The position numbers and the translations under genes are program-made. The notes beneath the pieces were generated by a model. That model made no database searches. It had not been told where the DNA came from and was given only the letters and a program-made list of their open reading frames with translations. From Staphylococcus taiwanensis (GTDB lineage Bacteria > Bacillota > Bacilli > Staphylococcales > Staphylococcaceae), in assembly GCA_020544305.1 (NCBI GenBank), contig CP058667.1, forward strand, positions 682,001-746,000: a DNA stretch of 64,000 bases, written 5' to 3'. Of the stretch, positions 19,189 through 28,130 are shown piece by piece; position 1 is the stretch's first letter; each line of letters begins with the position of its first letter.

Positions 19189-19246
19189 TTGCTAAATTTT
19201 ATGGAACCGATTACAATAAAAGTAAGTAATAGAACCGGTTCCATTA
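19189..19246 (+). promoter_or_regulatory. Promoter and LacI-type operators of the scrA-like gene
   Basis: TTGCTA (19189-19194) and TACAAT (19212-19217) are spaced by 17 bases. A 20-base palindrome TAATAGAACCGGTTCCATTA with one mismatch lies at 19227-19246, over or just after the transcription start, and a half copy GGAACCGATTACA at 19203-19215 overlaps the -10. The GAACCGGTTC core is the type bound by LacI/GalR sugar repressors such as ScrR. Confidence 0.75.
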
Positions 19247-19264
19247 ATAAGGGAGGTTATTTGG

Positions 19265-20707
19265 ATGAATTATAAAAAGTCGGCAGAAGAGATTCTTGAA
19301 GCCATAGGTGGTGAGGACAATTTAGACGCCATGGCACATTGTGCGACGAGATTACGACTGGTATTAAATGATGAAAGTAAAGTAGATGAAGACAAATTAT
19401 CTAAGATGGATGTGGTCAAAGGGACTTTTTCTACTGGAGGACAATATCAAATTATCATTGGTTCAGGTACAGTAAATAAAGTGTTTAATGAATTAGAACA
19501 CATTACTGGAAAAGAAGCATCCACTACAGCAGATGTTAAAGATAAATCGACCCAAAATATGAACCCATTACAGCGTTTTGTAAAAATGTTGTCTGATATT
19601 TTTGTTCCTATTATTCCAGCCATCGTTGCTGGTGGTTTATTAATGGGGATTAACAATATTTTAACAGCACCTGATTTATTTTATGACAATAAATCATTGA
19701 TTCAAGTCCATAGCCAATTTGCTGGATTAGCAGATATGATTAATATATTTGCCAATGCGCCATTTACCTTGCTACCAATTCTTATTGGATTTAGTGCAGC
19801 GAAGCGGTTTGGTGGTAATCCATTCTTAGGTGCGGCATTAGGTATGATTTTAGTGCATCCATCTTTAATGAGTGCATATGATTTTCCTAAGGCAGTAGAA
19901 GCAGGAAAAGCTATTCCACATTGGGACATATTTGGATTACATATTAACCAAGTGGGTTATCAAGGACAAGTTCTACCAATGCTAGTGGCTGCATACATCC
20001 TAGCTACGATTGAAAAAGCATTACGCAAGGTGATACCAACAGTCTTGGATAATTTATTAACGCCATTACTATCTATCTTAGTTACAGCATTTTTAACATT
20101 TTTATTTGTAGGACCAATCACGAGACAATTAGGATATTGGTTATCAGATGGATTAACATGGTTATACGAATTTGGTGGTGCAATTGGAGGATTTATCTTT
20201 GGCTTATTCTATGCGCCAATCGTTATAACAGGTATGCATCATAGCTTTATTGCGGTTGAAACAACGTTAATTGCAGATCAAGCAAAAACAGGGGGATCAT
20301 TTATTTTCCCAATAGCCACTATGTCAAATGTAGCGCAAGGTGGTGCAGCATTAGCAGCATTCTTAATTATTAAAAATAATAAGAAACTGAAAGGTGTTGC
20401 TTCAGCTGCAGGTATTTCAGCATTACTTGGTATAACAGAACCAGCAATGTTCGGTGTTAACTTGAAACTTAGATATCCATTTATTGGTGCTATTTTAGGT
20501 TCAGCTGTTGGTTCAGCATATATTTCATTCTTTAAAGTCAAAGCGATTGCATTAGGTACTGCAGGATTACCTGGTTTCATTTCAATTAACCCTGCTCATG
20601 CAGGTTGGCTACATTACTTTATAGGAATGTTTATTGCCTTTGTCGTCTCAGTTTCAGTAACAATCGTATTATCACGAAGAAAAGCTTATAAAGCAGCTGC
20701 AGAATAA
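19265..20707 (+). CDS. scrA: PTS sugar transporter, sucrose-type EIIBC
   Basis: Phosphotransferase permease that imports and phosphorylates a disaccharide, probably sucrose. 480 residues, the same length as ScrA of S. xylosus. The N-terminal IIB domain (residues 1-85) carries the phosphorylated cysteine C26 in AHCATRLRL. The IIC domain follows, with about ten membrane segments and the ITGMHHSFIAVET and LGITEPAMFGV signatures of the glucose-superfamily transporters. There is no IIA domain, so phosphate must come from another protein's IIA. No sucrose hydrolase or repressor gene is adjacent; in S. aureus scrBR is elsewhere. Trehalose-type EIIBC is the main alternative. Confidence 0.85.
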   Translation: MNYKKSAEEILEAIGGEDNLDAMAHCATRLRLVLNDESKVDEDKLSKMDVVKGTFSTGGQYQIIIGSGTVNKVFNELEHITGKEASTTADVKDKSTQNMNPLQRFVKMLSDIFVPIIPAIVAGGLLMGINNILTAPDLFYDNKSLIQVHSQFAGLADMINIFANAPFTLLPILIGFSAAKRFGGNPFLGAALGMILVHPSLMSAYDFPKAVEAGKAIPHWDIFGLHINQVGYQGQVLPMLVAAYILATIEKALRKVIPTVLDNLLTPLLSILVTAFLTFLFVGPITRQLGYWLSDGLTWLYEFGGAIGGFIFGLFYAPIVITGMHHSFIAVETTLIADQAKTGGSFIFPIATMSNVAQGGAALAAFLIIKNNKKLKGVASAAGISALLGITEPAMFGVNLKLRYPFIGAILGSAVGSAYISFFKVKAIALGTAGLPGFISINPAHAGWLHYFIGMFIAFVVSVSVTIVLSRRKAYKAAAE

Positions 20708-20730
20708 TAGAATAGATTTATAACAAAAAA

Positions 20731-20769
20731 GGTAATTTCTACCGAGTTTAAGATAGAAATTACCTTTTT
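20731..20769. terminator. Bidirectional terminator between scrA and corA
   Basis: Perfect arms GGTAATTTCTA and TAGAAATTACC flanked by A and T runs, between converging genes. Confidence 0.9.
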
Positions 20770-20771
20770 GA

Positions 20772-21713
20772 TTACATTTTCTGTTTACGCCATAAGAAGA
20801 TACTTACGATTGTAACAAGAATAAGTGATATACCAACGATTACGAGCCAAGACATATAGCTCTTTTCATCGAGGGGAAGTGGAACGTTCATACCAAAGAA
20901 ACTAAATACTAATGTAGGTAAAGTAAGTAATACAGTGAATAACGTTAAAGTCTTCATAATATTATTCATTTCGTTTGATAATAGCGATGAATAAGAAGTA
21001 GTAATACTTTCTAGAATACCTGTATATAGTTCGGTCGTTTCAATTGCTTGGTTATTTTCAATGACTAAATCTTCTAATAAATCTTCGTCTTCTTCAAAAC
21101 GCTTAATAGCAGGTAAACGGAATAATTTTTTAATAATTGTATCGTTACCTTTTAGTGCAGCTAAGAAGTATACTAAACTTTTTTCGACTTCCATTAATTT
21201 ATAAAGCTGTCTGTTTGTAATATTATTTTTCAATTCACGTTCAATACGGATTCGTGATTTATTTAATAATCTTAAATTTCTGTTGTAGTGATTTGAAATT
21301 GTCAATAATATATCTAATGCAAAACGACTATGAAATTTTAAATTAACGTTCTCTTGACGTGCGTAATTTTCTAAAAATTCATTTTCAGCGTCACAAATTG
21401 TTAATATAAGGCCTTTACCAATGACAATACCTAGCGGAATTGTAACGAATGATAATACACGACGATTTGTAGAGCTAACAATTGGTAAGTCGATGATGAT
21501 AAGTGAATAACCTGTATCTTCATCGTATTCTATACGTGCACTTTCATCGGCATCTAAAGGATCTCGTATAAAGTCTTCTGGAAGATTATAAGTTTCAATT
21601 AATTGTTCAATTTCTTCTCTATCCGGTTCTACAACATTAATCCATGATGCAGATTGGTCTAAAGTTGTTTCAACAATATCATTATTTGTTGAATGTTTAT
21701 ATGCAGTTAGCAT
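20772..21713 (-). CDS. corA: CorA-family magnesium/cobalt channel (first copy)
   Basis: Pentameric divalent cation channel, 313 residues. A long acidic and helical cytoplasmic domain (residues 1-250) is followed by two C-terminal membrane helices, with the selectivity motif GMN after the first (VFSFFGMNVPLP, about residue 273), and a short basic tail (WRKQKM). The ATG has GAAAGGAATC upstream. A second CorA paralogue lies at 61209. It is followed upstream, 31 bases away on the same strand, by a TetR gene, so the two may be cotranscribed. Confidence 0.93.
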   Translation of the reverse strand: MLTAYKHSTNNDIVETTLDQSASWINVVEPDREEIEQLIETYNLPEDFIRDPLDADESARIEYDEDTGYSLIIIDLPIVSSTNRRVLSFVTIPLGIVIGKGLILTICDAENEFLENYARQENVNLKFHSRFALDILLTISNHYNRNLRLLNKSRIRIERELKNNITNRQLYKLMEVEKSLVYFLAALKGNDTIIKKLFRLPAIKRFEEDEDLLEDLVIENNQAIETTELYTGILESITTSYSSLLSNEMNNIMKTLTLFTVLLTLPTLVFSFFGMNVPLPLDEKSYMSWLVIVGISLILVTIVSIFLWRKQKM

Positions 21714-21744
21714 GGTTAATGATTCCTTTCATATTCGTTTTGTT

Positions 21745-22359
21745 TTACTTCGTGTGAGTACGTTTATAGTGATTTTCAATCATAATACGTAAAGGCCCAT
21801 TAAAGATTATTTTGTAAATGTGTTCTGTTAGGTCTTCAACGGATATACGATCTTCATCTTGCACCCAATACTTAATAGTAGAAATCGTAGCACCTGCAAC
21901 ATAACTGTGAAAGTACATCTCAGGAATGCCATCAATTTCATTGTCAATACTAATATATTTTTGCATATTATTCTTAATTAAGGAATATATTTTTTCTTCG
22001 AGTCGACTTTTACGGTCTAGTTGCAATATAGTATGGTAGAAATCCATATTATCAGAGATGTGTTGCAACACACTCTTTAAATTATTATTAATAAAGTTAT
22101 TTGCGATAGCCTCAGGATCACTGCCCTCGAATTTATTAAATTGTGATAATGACCAAACTTCAGAAATACATTCATCTTCCATATCAGTTAATAGCATATA
22201 TTTATCTTCATAATGTAAGTAGAATGTACCACGATTGATATCAGCACTATTTGAAATATCTTGAACAGTAATTTTGTCGAGGTCTTTTTGTTTTAATAAT
22301 TCTGTAAAAGCACGCTTTATTGCTGTTTTTGTCTTTCTGATGCGCCTATCTTCTTTCAT
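21745..22359 (-). CDS. TetR/AcrR-family repressor
   Basis: 204-residue regulator with the N-terminal helix-turn-helix KITVQDISNSADINRGTFYLHYEDKYMLL (about residues 28-57) of the TetR family, preceded by a basic RRIRKTKTAIKRAFTELL segment. The C-terminal ligand domain (DGIPEMYFHSYVAGATISTIKYW) resembles the DhaS/YcfQ subgroup often paired with YhgE-like membrane proteins. The ATG is preceded by AGGAGGTCGAG. It is divergent from the YhgE-like gene, with candidate operators in the 165-base gap. It probably represses that gene; the inducer is unknown. Confidence 0.9.
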   Translation of the reverse strand: MKEDRRIRKTKTAIKRAFTELLKQKDLDKITVQDISNSADINRGTFYLHYEDKYMLLTDMEDECISEVWSLSQFNKFEGSDPEAIANNFINNNLKSVLQHISDNMDFYHTILQLDRKSRLEEKIYSLIKNNMQKYISIDNEIDGIPEMYFHSYVAGATISTIKYWVQDEDRISVEDLTEHIYKIIFNGPLRIMIENHYKRTHTK

Positions 22360-22402
22360 ATTTCTCGACCTCCTATATTTTAATAGACAAAAATAACTAA
22401 TC

Positions 22403-22502
22403 TGTTCAAAAACATACGGTATTTGAATAATTGATTATTGTTTATTTATGACTATCTCATTATAATTTACAAAGTATTAAATATTCAACACATTGTTCAA
22501 TA
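22403..22502. promoter_or_regulatory. Candidate TetR operators
   Basis: Two inverted repeats built on TGTTCAA/TTGAATA lie in the divergent gap: TGTTCAAA...TTTGAATA at 22403-22429 and TATTCAACA-CAT-TGTTCAATA at 22482-22502, the latter just ahead of the YhgE-like gene. They share the same half-site, which suggests one regulator. Binding by the adjacent TetR protein is inferred. Confidence 0.45.
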
Positions 22503-22524
22503 AATATTAGGAGGTAAGTTATTC

Positions 22525-23808
22525 ATGAATATATTTAAAAGTATTTTACTCTGGGTTACACCTTTAGCAGCGATTGCTTTATTAGTCATCTTCTCTTTAG
22601 CGTTCTACCCAGCATACAATCCAAAACCAAAAGAACTACCAATTGCTGTAGTTAATAACGATAAAGGTGTCAATATTCAGGGGAATAAAGTAAATATTGG
22701 TAAAAAAATTGAAGATAAATTAATGACTAGCAAATCTGAAACAATTAAATGGGTTAAAGTTGATCATGTATCAGATTTGCAAAATGGATTCAATAAAGAA
22801 AAATATTATGGTGCTGCCATTTTTAACGAGGATTTCTCAAAAAATGCAATGAGTAAAACTCAAAAAGTAGTTATGGACAGTAAAAAACAAGAGATGAAAG
22901 ATAAAGTTGAGTCTGGTGAGGTTCCTGCTCAAGCTGCCCAACAAATGCAAAAGAAAATGGGTAATCAAAAAGTTGATGTAAAAGCAGCTACATTTAAAAC
23001 TATTACTAATAAAGGTGTAAGCATGCAAGCTTCTCAAATAGTAGGTAATGTGTTAAGTGGCATGGGAGATAACCTAAATAATCAAATCACAAAACAAAGT
23101 ATTCAAACATTGTCAAAACAAGATGTGAAAGTTAATCCATCAGATATTAAAGGTATTACGAATCCTGTAAAAACAGATAATCAAACGCTTCACAAAATTG
23201 AGGATCATCAAGCTGGCGGTAACGCACCATTCTTAATGTTCATGCCTGTTTGGATGGGATCATTAGTAACGTCTGTATTATTATTCTTTGCATTTAGAAC
23301 AACTAATAATACATCTGTCAGACAAAGAATAATCGCTTCAATAGGTCAAATCGTGTTTGCGGTTGTAACTGCTTTATTAGCAAGTTTTGCTTTTGTAGCA
23401 TTCATGCACGGTATATTAGGATTTGATTTTGGCATTGGAAACATGAGTAGAGTTGCCATCTTCATAACAATTTCAATGTTAGGATTTATCGGTTTAATCT
23501 TAGGCATCATGGTATGGTTAGGTATGAAAGCATTGCCAATCTTCATACTTCTTATGTTCTTTAGTATGCAATTGGTAACTTTACCAAAACAAATGCTTCC
23601 AAAAAATTATCAAACTTGGGTATATAGCATCGATCCATTTACACATTATGCTAATACACTAAGAAGAATTATCTATATGGGTCAACATATCGAATTGAAT
23701 ACTACAGTATGGATGATGCTTGGCTTTATGGCATTCGGTGTTATATCTAGCATCACATCTGCTGTTGTAAGAAAACACAGCACAAAACGTACAGAAGTTC
23801 CATCATAA
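22525..23808 (+). CDS. YhgE/Pip-like ABC-2 type membrane protein
   Basis: 427-residue membrane protein with one N-terminal helix (about 9-29), an extracytoplasmic domain of roughly 200 residues, and five or six C-terminal helices. The start of the outer domain, PKPKELPIAVVNNDKGVNIQGNKVNIG, is typical of the YhgE/Pip family, which includes phage-infection proteins and the type VII-associated EsaA. The C-terminal half is like an ABC-2 permease, but there is no ATPase gene next to it. AGGAGG precedes the ATG. Likely regulated by the divergent TetR. Transported substrate unknown. Confidence 0.85.
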   Translation: MNIFKSILLWVTPLAAIALLVIFSLAFYPAYNPKPKELPIAVVNNDKGVNIQGNKVNIGKKIEDKLMTSKSETIKWVKVDHVSDLQNGFNKEKYYGAAIFNEDFSKNAMSKTQKVVMDSKKQEMKDKVESGEVPAQAAQQMQKKMGNQKVDVKAATFKTITNKGVSMQASQIVGNVLSGMGDNLNNQITKQSIQTLSKQDVKVNPSDIKGITNPVKTDNQTLHKIEDHQAGGNAPFLMFMPVWMGSLVTSVLLFFAFRTTNNTSVRQRIIASIGQIVFAVVTALLASFAFVAFMHGILGFDFGIGNMSRVAIFITISMLGFIGLILGIMVWLGMKALPIFILLMFFSMQLVTLPKQMLPKNYQTWVYSIDPFTHYANTLRRIIYMGQHIELNTTVWMMLGFMAFGVISSITSAVVRKHSTKRTEVPS

Positions 23809-23824
23809 GATATGAGTAAGATAC

Positions 23825-23867
23825 GACTTCAATCTGGTGAGCAAACACCAATTTGAAGTCTTTTTTT
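23825..23867 (+). terminator. Terminator after the YhgE-like gene
   Basis: Arms GACTTCAATCTGGTG and CACCAATTTGAAGTC followed by seven T. Confidence 0.9.
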
Positions 23868-23907
23868 AAAATATAAAAATCTGAAAATTTAAACTTTAAT
23901 ATATCGG

Positions 23908-23953
23908 TTGACTATATCGAAAAAGAGCGTATTATATTCGTTAGACATCTAAC
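23908..23953 (+). promoter_or_regulatory. mepR-like promoter and operator
   Basis: TTGACT (23908-23913) and TATTAT (23930-23935) are spaced by 16 bases. GTTAGA-CA-TCTAAC, a perfect inverted repeat at 23940-23953, overlaps the expected transcription start. The GTTAG half-site is the one reported for MepR, so autorepression is likely. Confidence 0.7.
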
Positions 23954-23969
23954 TAAATGAGGTGAGGGT

Positions 23970-24398
23970 ATGGAAGTAACATATCAATATTTAGTAAGAA
24001 TGTTAGCGCATGAAATGAAACATTACGCTGACCGTAAACTAAATGAATATAATGTCACTCAAGAACAAAGTCATACATTAGGTTATATGTATAGACATAA
24101 GGATAGAGGCATTACTCAGAATGAATTGCTCAATACTTTTCAACGAAAGGGATCTACTGTGAGTTCAACTTTAAAAAGTTTAGAAAATAAAGGCCTCATC
24201 TATCGTATGGTTGATCCTAATGATTCTAGACGTAAAAATTTGAAACTTACTGAAGAAGGTAATCAACTTGTTGAATCTTTTGTAACGATTTTTGATGATA
24301 TAGAAGAAATACTGGTCAAAGACTTTAACAAAGAGGAAAAAGATGAATTAAAATCTTTCTTCAACAGAATGTATGAAAATATTAAGGAAGCCAATTAA
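23970..24398 (+). CDS. mepR: MarR-family repressor, MepR-like
   Basis: 142-residue winged-helix regulator clearly related to S. aureus MepR, with the N-terminal YQYLVRMLAHEMKHYADRKLNEY, the recognition region RKGSTVSSTLKSLENKGLI and the wing VDPNDSRRKNLKLTEEG. In S. aureus MepR represses mepR and the MATE pump mepA and is released by cationic drugs. From memory this sequence is diverged from S. aureus MepR (well below 70 percent), so it may be an orthologue in another species or a paralogue. It precedes a MepA-like gene in the same direction, and GTTAG-type palindromes occur before both. Confidence 0.85.
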   Translation: MEVTYQYLVRMLAHEMKHYADRKLNEYNVTQEQSHTLGYMYRHKDRGITQNELLNTFQRKGSTVSSTLKSLENKGLIYRMVDPNDSRRKNLKLTEEGNQLVESFVTIFDDIEEILVKDFNKEEKDELKSFFNRMYENIKEAN

Positions 24399-24520
24399 TT
24401 TATTAATAAATATTTTATGACTTATAAAATGCATGGTCATAAATCATTTTAATATAGGGTATCTAATGACTAAATTGAAATAAAACGTGTTTAAAGTATT
24501 TCAATAGAAGCATTGTATAC

Positions 24521-24570
24521 CGGAGTGAGATAATGAAATTCTATGAGTTTCAGTCTTACTCCTTTAATTT
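24521..24570 (+). terminator. Hairpin between mepR-like and mepA-like genes
   Basis: GGAGTGAGATAATGAAA pairs imperfectly with TTTCAGTCTTACTCC, followed by TTTAATTTTT. It could terminate the mepR-like transcript, or act as an attenuator ahead of mepA. Confidence 0.55.
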
Positions 24571-24581
24571 TTAATTATATA

Positions 24582-24610
24582 GTTAGGTATCTAATTATTA
24601 GGTATCTAAT
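24582..24610 (+). promoter_or_regulatory. Tandem MepR-type operators before the mepA-like gene
   Basis: Two copies of an interrupted palindrome, TTAGGTATCTAAT (24583-24595) and ATTAGGTATCTAAT (24597-24610), lie directly upstream of the ribosome-binding site. A half-site GGTATCTAAT is also present at 24458-24467. The half-sites match the one before the mepR-like gene. Confidence 0.7.
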
Positions 24611-24629
24611 ATTAAAGGAGATTATGGAA

Positions 24630-25985
24630 ATGAAAGACGAACAATTATATTATTTTGAGGAATCACCAATTATCAAAGCGATGATGCATTTCTCTTTACC
24701 AATGATGATTGGATCATTATTAAGCGTGATTTATGGTATATTAAATGTTTATTTTATAGGTTTCTTAGATAATAGCCATATGATTTCAGCAATTTCATTA
24801 ACATTACCAATATTTGCAATATTGATGGCATTCGGAAACTTGTTTGGTGTAGGTGGAGGAACGTATATTTCTCGATTACTTGGTGCTAAAGACTATACAA
24901 AAAGTCATTATGTAAGTAGTTTCTCAATTTATTGCAGTTTTGTATTTGGTTTAATCATTGCGATTATCGCTTTTCCTTTTACTGATCAAATCGCAAGTGT
25001 TTTAGGAGCAAGCGGAGAAACATTAAAATATACTAGCGATTATTTAAAAATAGAGTTCTTAAGTACACCGTTTGTTATTTTATTCTTTGTGTTAGAACAA
25101 TTTGCACGTGCTATCGGTAAACCAATTATTTCAATGATTGGCATGATTTCAAGTGTAGTATTGAATATGATTTTAGATCCAATATTAATATTCGGTTTTC
25201 ATTTAGATGTGGTAGGTGCTGCATTAGGTACTGCCATTTCGAATCTAGTTGCTGCACTATTCTTTATTATTTATTTTGCAATGAAAGATGAAACATTGTC
25301 TTTAAAAATTAAACACGCTAAACCAACGAAAGCAATGATGCAAGAAATTTTCAAAATTGGTATTCCAGCATTCTTAATGGTTGTATTGATGGGGGTTACG
25401 GGGTTAGTCGTTAATTTATTCTTAGCTCATTATGGTAACTATGCTATTGCAAGTTATGGTATTTCATTTAGACTCGTACAATTTCCAGAATTAATTATTA
25501 TGGGACTTTCAGAAGGGGTTGTACCATTAATAGCGTATAATTTTGTATCTAACAAAACACGTATGAAAGACACAATTAAAGTTGTAATTATGTCAATCGC
25601 AGCAATCTTTGCAGTATGTATGGTGATTGTAATGTTATTTGGTCATTCAATCGTTCAATTATTTAGTACTGATCCACAAATTGTCACATTAGCTACATTT
25701 ATCTTAAAAGTAACAATGACTTCCTTATTGTTAAATGGTATTGGTTTCTTATTCACTGGTATGTTACAAGCGACTGGTCAAGGTCGCGGTGCAACTATTA
25801 TGGCTATTGCTCAAGGTACTGTAATTATTCCAGTACTATTTACCCTAAATGCATTATTTGGTTTAACTGGTGTCATTTGGTCATTACTGATTGCCGAAAC
25901 AATATGTGCACTTTTAGCTATGTTAATTGTATATTTACTAAGAAATCAATTAACAGTTGATAAAGCAGCTTTGATTGAAAACTAG
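24630..25985 (+). CDS. mepA: MATE-family multidrug efflux pump, MepA-like
   Basis: 451-residue cation-coupled drug exporter with twelve hydrophobic segments, the same length as S. aureus MepA and, from memory, about 80 percent identical to it ([29 protein letters not shown]). The start is taken at ATG 24630, with AAAGGAG nine bases upstream; ATG 24624 is too close to that site. Known MepA substrates are quaternary ammonium compounds, dyes and some fluoroquinolones. In S. aureus mepB follows; here a terminator follows and no mepB is present. Likely repressed by the MepR-like protein at two upstream operators. Confidence 0.92.
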   Translation: MKDEQLYYFEESPIIKAMMHFSLPMMIGSLLSVIYGILNVYFIGFLDNSHMISAISLTLPIFAILMAFGNLFGVGGGTYISRLLGAKDYTKSHYVSSFSIYCSFVFGLIIAIIAFPFTDQIASVLGASGETLKYTSDYLKIEFLSTPFVILFFVLEQFARAIGKPIISMIGMISSVVLNMILDPILIFGFHLDVVGAALGTAISNLVAALFFIIYFAMKDETLSLKIKHAKPTKAMMQEIFKIGIPAFLMVVLMGVTGLVVNLFLAHYGNYAIASYGISFRLVQFPELIIMGLSEGVVPLIAYNFVSNKTRMKDTIKVVIMSIAAIFAVCMVIVMLFGHSIVQLFSTDPQIVTLATFILKVTMTSLLLNGIGFLFTGMLQATGQGRGATIMAIAQGTVIIPVLFTLNALFGLTGVIWSLLIAETICALLAMLIVYLLRNQLTVDKAALIEN

Positions 25986-26005
25986 TAGCAGTAGGTTTAC
26001 TACTA

Positions 26006-26042
26006 AAGAAATGTATCAGTTATCTTGAACTGCATTTCTTAT
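26006..26042 (+). terminator. Hairpin after the mepA-like gene
   Basis: AAGAAATG...CAGTT pairs with AACTG-CATTTCTT. The T run is weak. Confidence 0.55.
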
Positions 26043-26107
26043 TGCACAAACACAGCTATATTCCTATAAACTAACTGGATTGCAAAATATATATAAGTTT
26101 TTATTTA

Positions 26108-26154
26108 GAGGGTGAATCAAAGTATTTAATACAAATTTTGATTCACTCTTTTTT
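26108..26154 (+). terminator. Second terminator in the mepA-copC gap
   Basis: GGGTGAATCAAA pairs with TTTGATTCACTC followed by six T. It lies 66 bases after the first hairpin with no gene between, so it is either a backup terminator or the end of a small transcript. Confidence 0.75.
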
Positions 26155-26249
26155 GGCTAAAAGGTGACAAATTATAATAATTATTGTTAAATAGCAGACA
26201 ATATCTTATTATTGATAAATGAGCAAAATTTTATAGGGGGAAGTCAATT

Positions 26250-27494
26250 GTGAAATTAAAGCGAGGTACAAAAGTAGTTTTGGCGACGTTATTGATGTTC
26301 TTATTAGTATTGATACCAAATTTACAGAACATAGCCTCAGCGCACGCTACATTAGAAAAAACAACACCCTCCCAAAATGGTGTGGTTTCCAAACATCCCG
26401 ATAGTTTTGAATTGACATACAACGAACCAGTTAATGCAGATTATTCAGGAATAACAATCTACAATGATAAAGGTAAAAAGGTAGCCGATGTTAAACCTTC
26501 AACAACTGGTCATTCACAAACATTGTCATTTCCAGCAGACAAAGTTAAACATGGTACGCAACAAATTGAATGGCATACTGTATCAGCTGATGGACATGAA
26601 ATCAGCGACCGTTTCGAATTCTCAGTAGGCAAGAAAACAGCCAATGGTGTAGATACCACACCCGCTTTTTATGAGCAACCAGATTTTTGGTTTGGTTTAT
26701 TTAGATATATAGCAGAAGGTGCCACAATAATTTTAGTTGGTTTATATTGGCTTAATGGTATTGCACGACGTAATAATTTATCAACGTTTGATATTTTCCC
26801 ACGACATGTGGCTGTATCTTTAATTATGATGATGGCTTATTTAATGTCACTTGTATTATATTTAATGACATTATCGTCTGATGTATTAGATGCAGTGTTA
26901 ACGTTAAATCCAAGTGCCTTAATTCAATTTCCTTATATTTTAAGTTCAATAGCATTAATTACTTTAAGTGGACTTTTCGTATTAAGAAATATGGAAAAAT
27001 CATGGTATTGGATTGTCTCCATTTTGATGATACTAACTTTAAGTATGTCAGGACATGCTTGGTCTCAAAGTGTGCCTCTATGGTCAATTATTTTAAGAAC
27101 ATTACACTTAACAGGTATCAGTTTATGGTTAGGTGCACTCGTATATTTACTTATTTCAGTATTTACACGTAAAAGAGACGCTGTAGATTTATTAAAAGAA
27201 ATTTTATTTAAAGTAAATGCTGCGGCAGTTGGAATCATTATTATTTCAGGAATACTAATGTCAATTGATGAGACTAAGATATTATCAATTTGGTCGAATA
27301 TGCAAACTTGGACAGTATTCTTGCTCATCAAAATAATAGGTACATTGATTATGATGGGATTAGGTTTTATGCAAACAACGCGTGCACTTAATAAAAAATA
27401 TAGAGTTAACAAAATATCTTTAATTGTTGAAGTAACGATTGGTATTGTACTTATTCTTGCCGGTGTTATTATGAGTCAAATCAGTATTCCATAA
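26250..27494 (+). CDS. CopC-CopD fusion, copper uptake/resistance (YcnJ-like)
   Basis: 414-residue protein with a signal peptide ending ASA before His32, a periplasm-type CopC beta-barrel (about residues 32-127, HATLEKTTPSQNGVVSKHPDSFELTYNEPVNADYSG... HTVSADGHEISD), and a C-terminal CopD domain with about eight helices. The N-terminal His created by signal cleavage and the HxxxxxxH-type residues in HTVSADGH are the usual Cu(II) ligands of CopC. The start is GTG with GGGGGAAG upstream. The ycnI-like gene follows after 15 bases, as in B. subtilis ycnKJI; no ycnK-like repressor is adjacent. Confidence 0.88.
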   Translation: MKLKRGTKVVLATLLMFLLVLIPNLQNIASAHATLEKTTPSQNGVVSKHPDSFELTYNEPVNADYSGITIYNDKGKKVADVKPSTTGHSQTLSFPADKVKHGTQQIEWHTVSADGHEISDRFEFSVGKKTANGVDTTPAFYEQPDFWFGLFRYIAEGATIILVGLYWLNGIARRNNLSTFDIFPRHVAVSLIMMMAYLMSLVLYLMTLSSDVLDAVLTLNPSALIQFPYILSSIALITLSGLFVLRNMEKSWYWIVSILMILTLSMSGHAWSQSVPLWSIILRTLHLTGISLWLGALVYLLISVFTRKRDAVDLLKEILFKVNAAAVGIIIISGILMSIDETKILSIWSNMQTWTVFLLIKIIGTLIMMGLGFMQTTRALNKKYRVNKISLIVEVTIGIVLILAGVIMSQISIP

Positions 27495-27509
27495 AAAGGA
27501 GAACAAGAA

Positions 27510-28121
27510 ATGTTTAAAAAATTATTAGCAACAAGTTTATTACTCTTCTTTACAGTTGGCTTCTTTAAGGTTGCCGATGCACATGTCACTTTAAATCCTA
27601 AAGCTGTAGATCCAGAATCTTACGAACGTGTAGACGTACGAGTACCCGTAGAACAAAAAGATCATACTAAGAAAGTTGAATTAGACGTTCCTAAAGATGT
27701 TCAAGTTGTGAATATTCAACCTGTAGATGAGTATAAATATAAATTAGATAAAGATAAAAAAGGTAACATTACTAAAATTACTTGGACGGCTAAAGGTAAA
27801 GGGATTGGTCCAGATGAATTTATCGATTTACCTGTCATCGTCGCAAGCCCTAAAGAAGAAGGTAAATACGCGTTTAAAGCGATTCAAACGTATGATAATG
27901 GAGATAAAGTTAAGTGGACTGGCAAAGAAAACAGTGAACATCCAGCGCCAACTTTAGAAGTTAAAAAAGATGCGAATGCAGTAGAAACTAAAGATGAAAA
28001 AACGAAAGATACTTCTAATGCACAACAATCATCAGGTGGTTCAATTGCATTATGGATTGTATCAATTATTGCAATTATCTTGTCATTAGTAGCATTGTTT
28101 AAACATTCTAGAAATAAATAG
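27510..28121 (+). CDS. YcnI-like copper-binding protein (DUF1775)
   Basis: 203-residue exported protein: signal peptide cleaved after ADA so that the mature chain starts with His25 (HVTLNPKAVDPESYERVDVRVPVE), the N-terminal histidine that binds Cu(II) in B. subtilis YcnI. The DUF1775 beta-sandwich spans about residues 25-150, followed by a charged linker and a C-terminal membrane anchor (GGSIALWIVSIIAIILSLVALF) with a basic end. Cotranscribed with the CopC-CopD gene; it probably presents or delivers copper at the outer membrane face. Confidence 0.9.
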   Translation: MFKKLLATSLLLFFTVGFFKVADAHVTLNPKAVDPESYERVDVRVPVEQKDHTKKVELDVPKDVQVVNIQPVDEYKYKLDKDKKGNITKITWTAKGKGIGPDEFIDLPVIVASPKEEGKYAFKAIQTYDNGDKVKWTGKENSEHPAPTLEVKKDANAVETKDEKTKDTSNAQQSSGGSIALWIVSIIAIILSLVALFKHSRNK

Positions 28122-28130
28122 AATTAGGTT

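Noticed and set aside
24543..24629. Longer N-terminus for the MepA-like pump
   Set aside because: It would include the hairpin and both operators; AAAGGAG and alignment to MepA place the start at 24630.
26165..26220. AT-rich inverted repeat before the CopC-CopD gene as a Fur or CsoR site
   Set aside because: AATAATTATT is a simple AT palindrome without the 7-1-7 structure, and such sequences are frequent by chance here.
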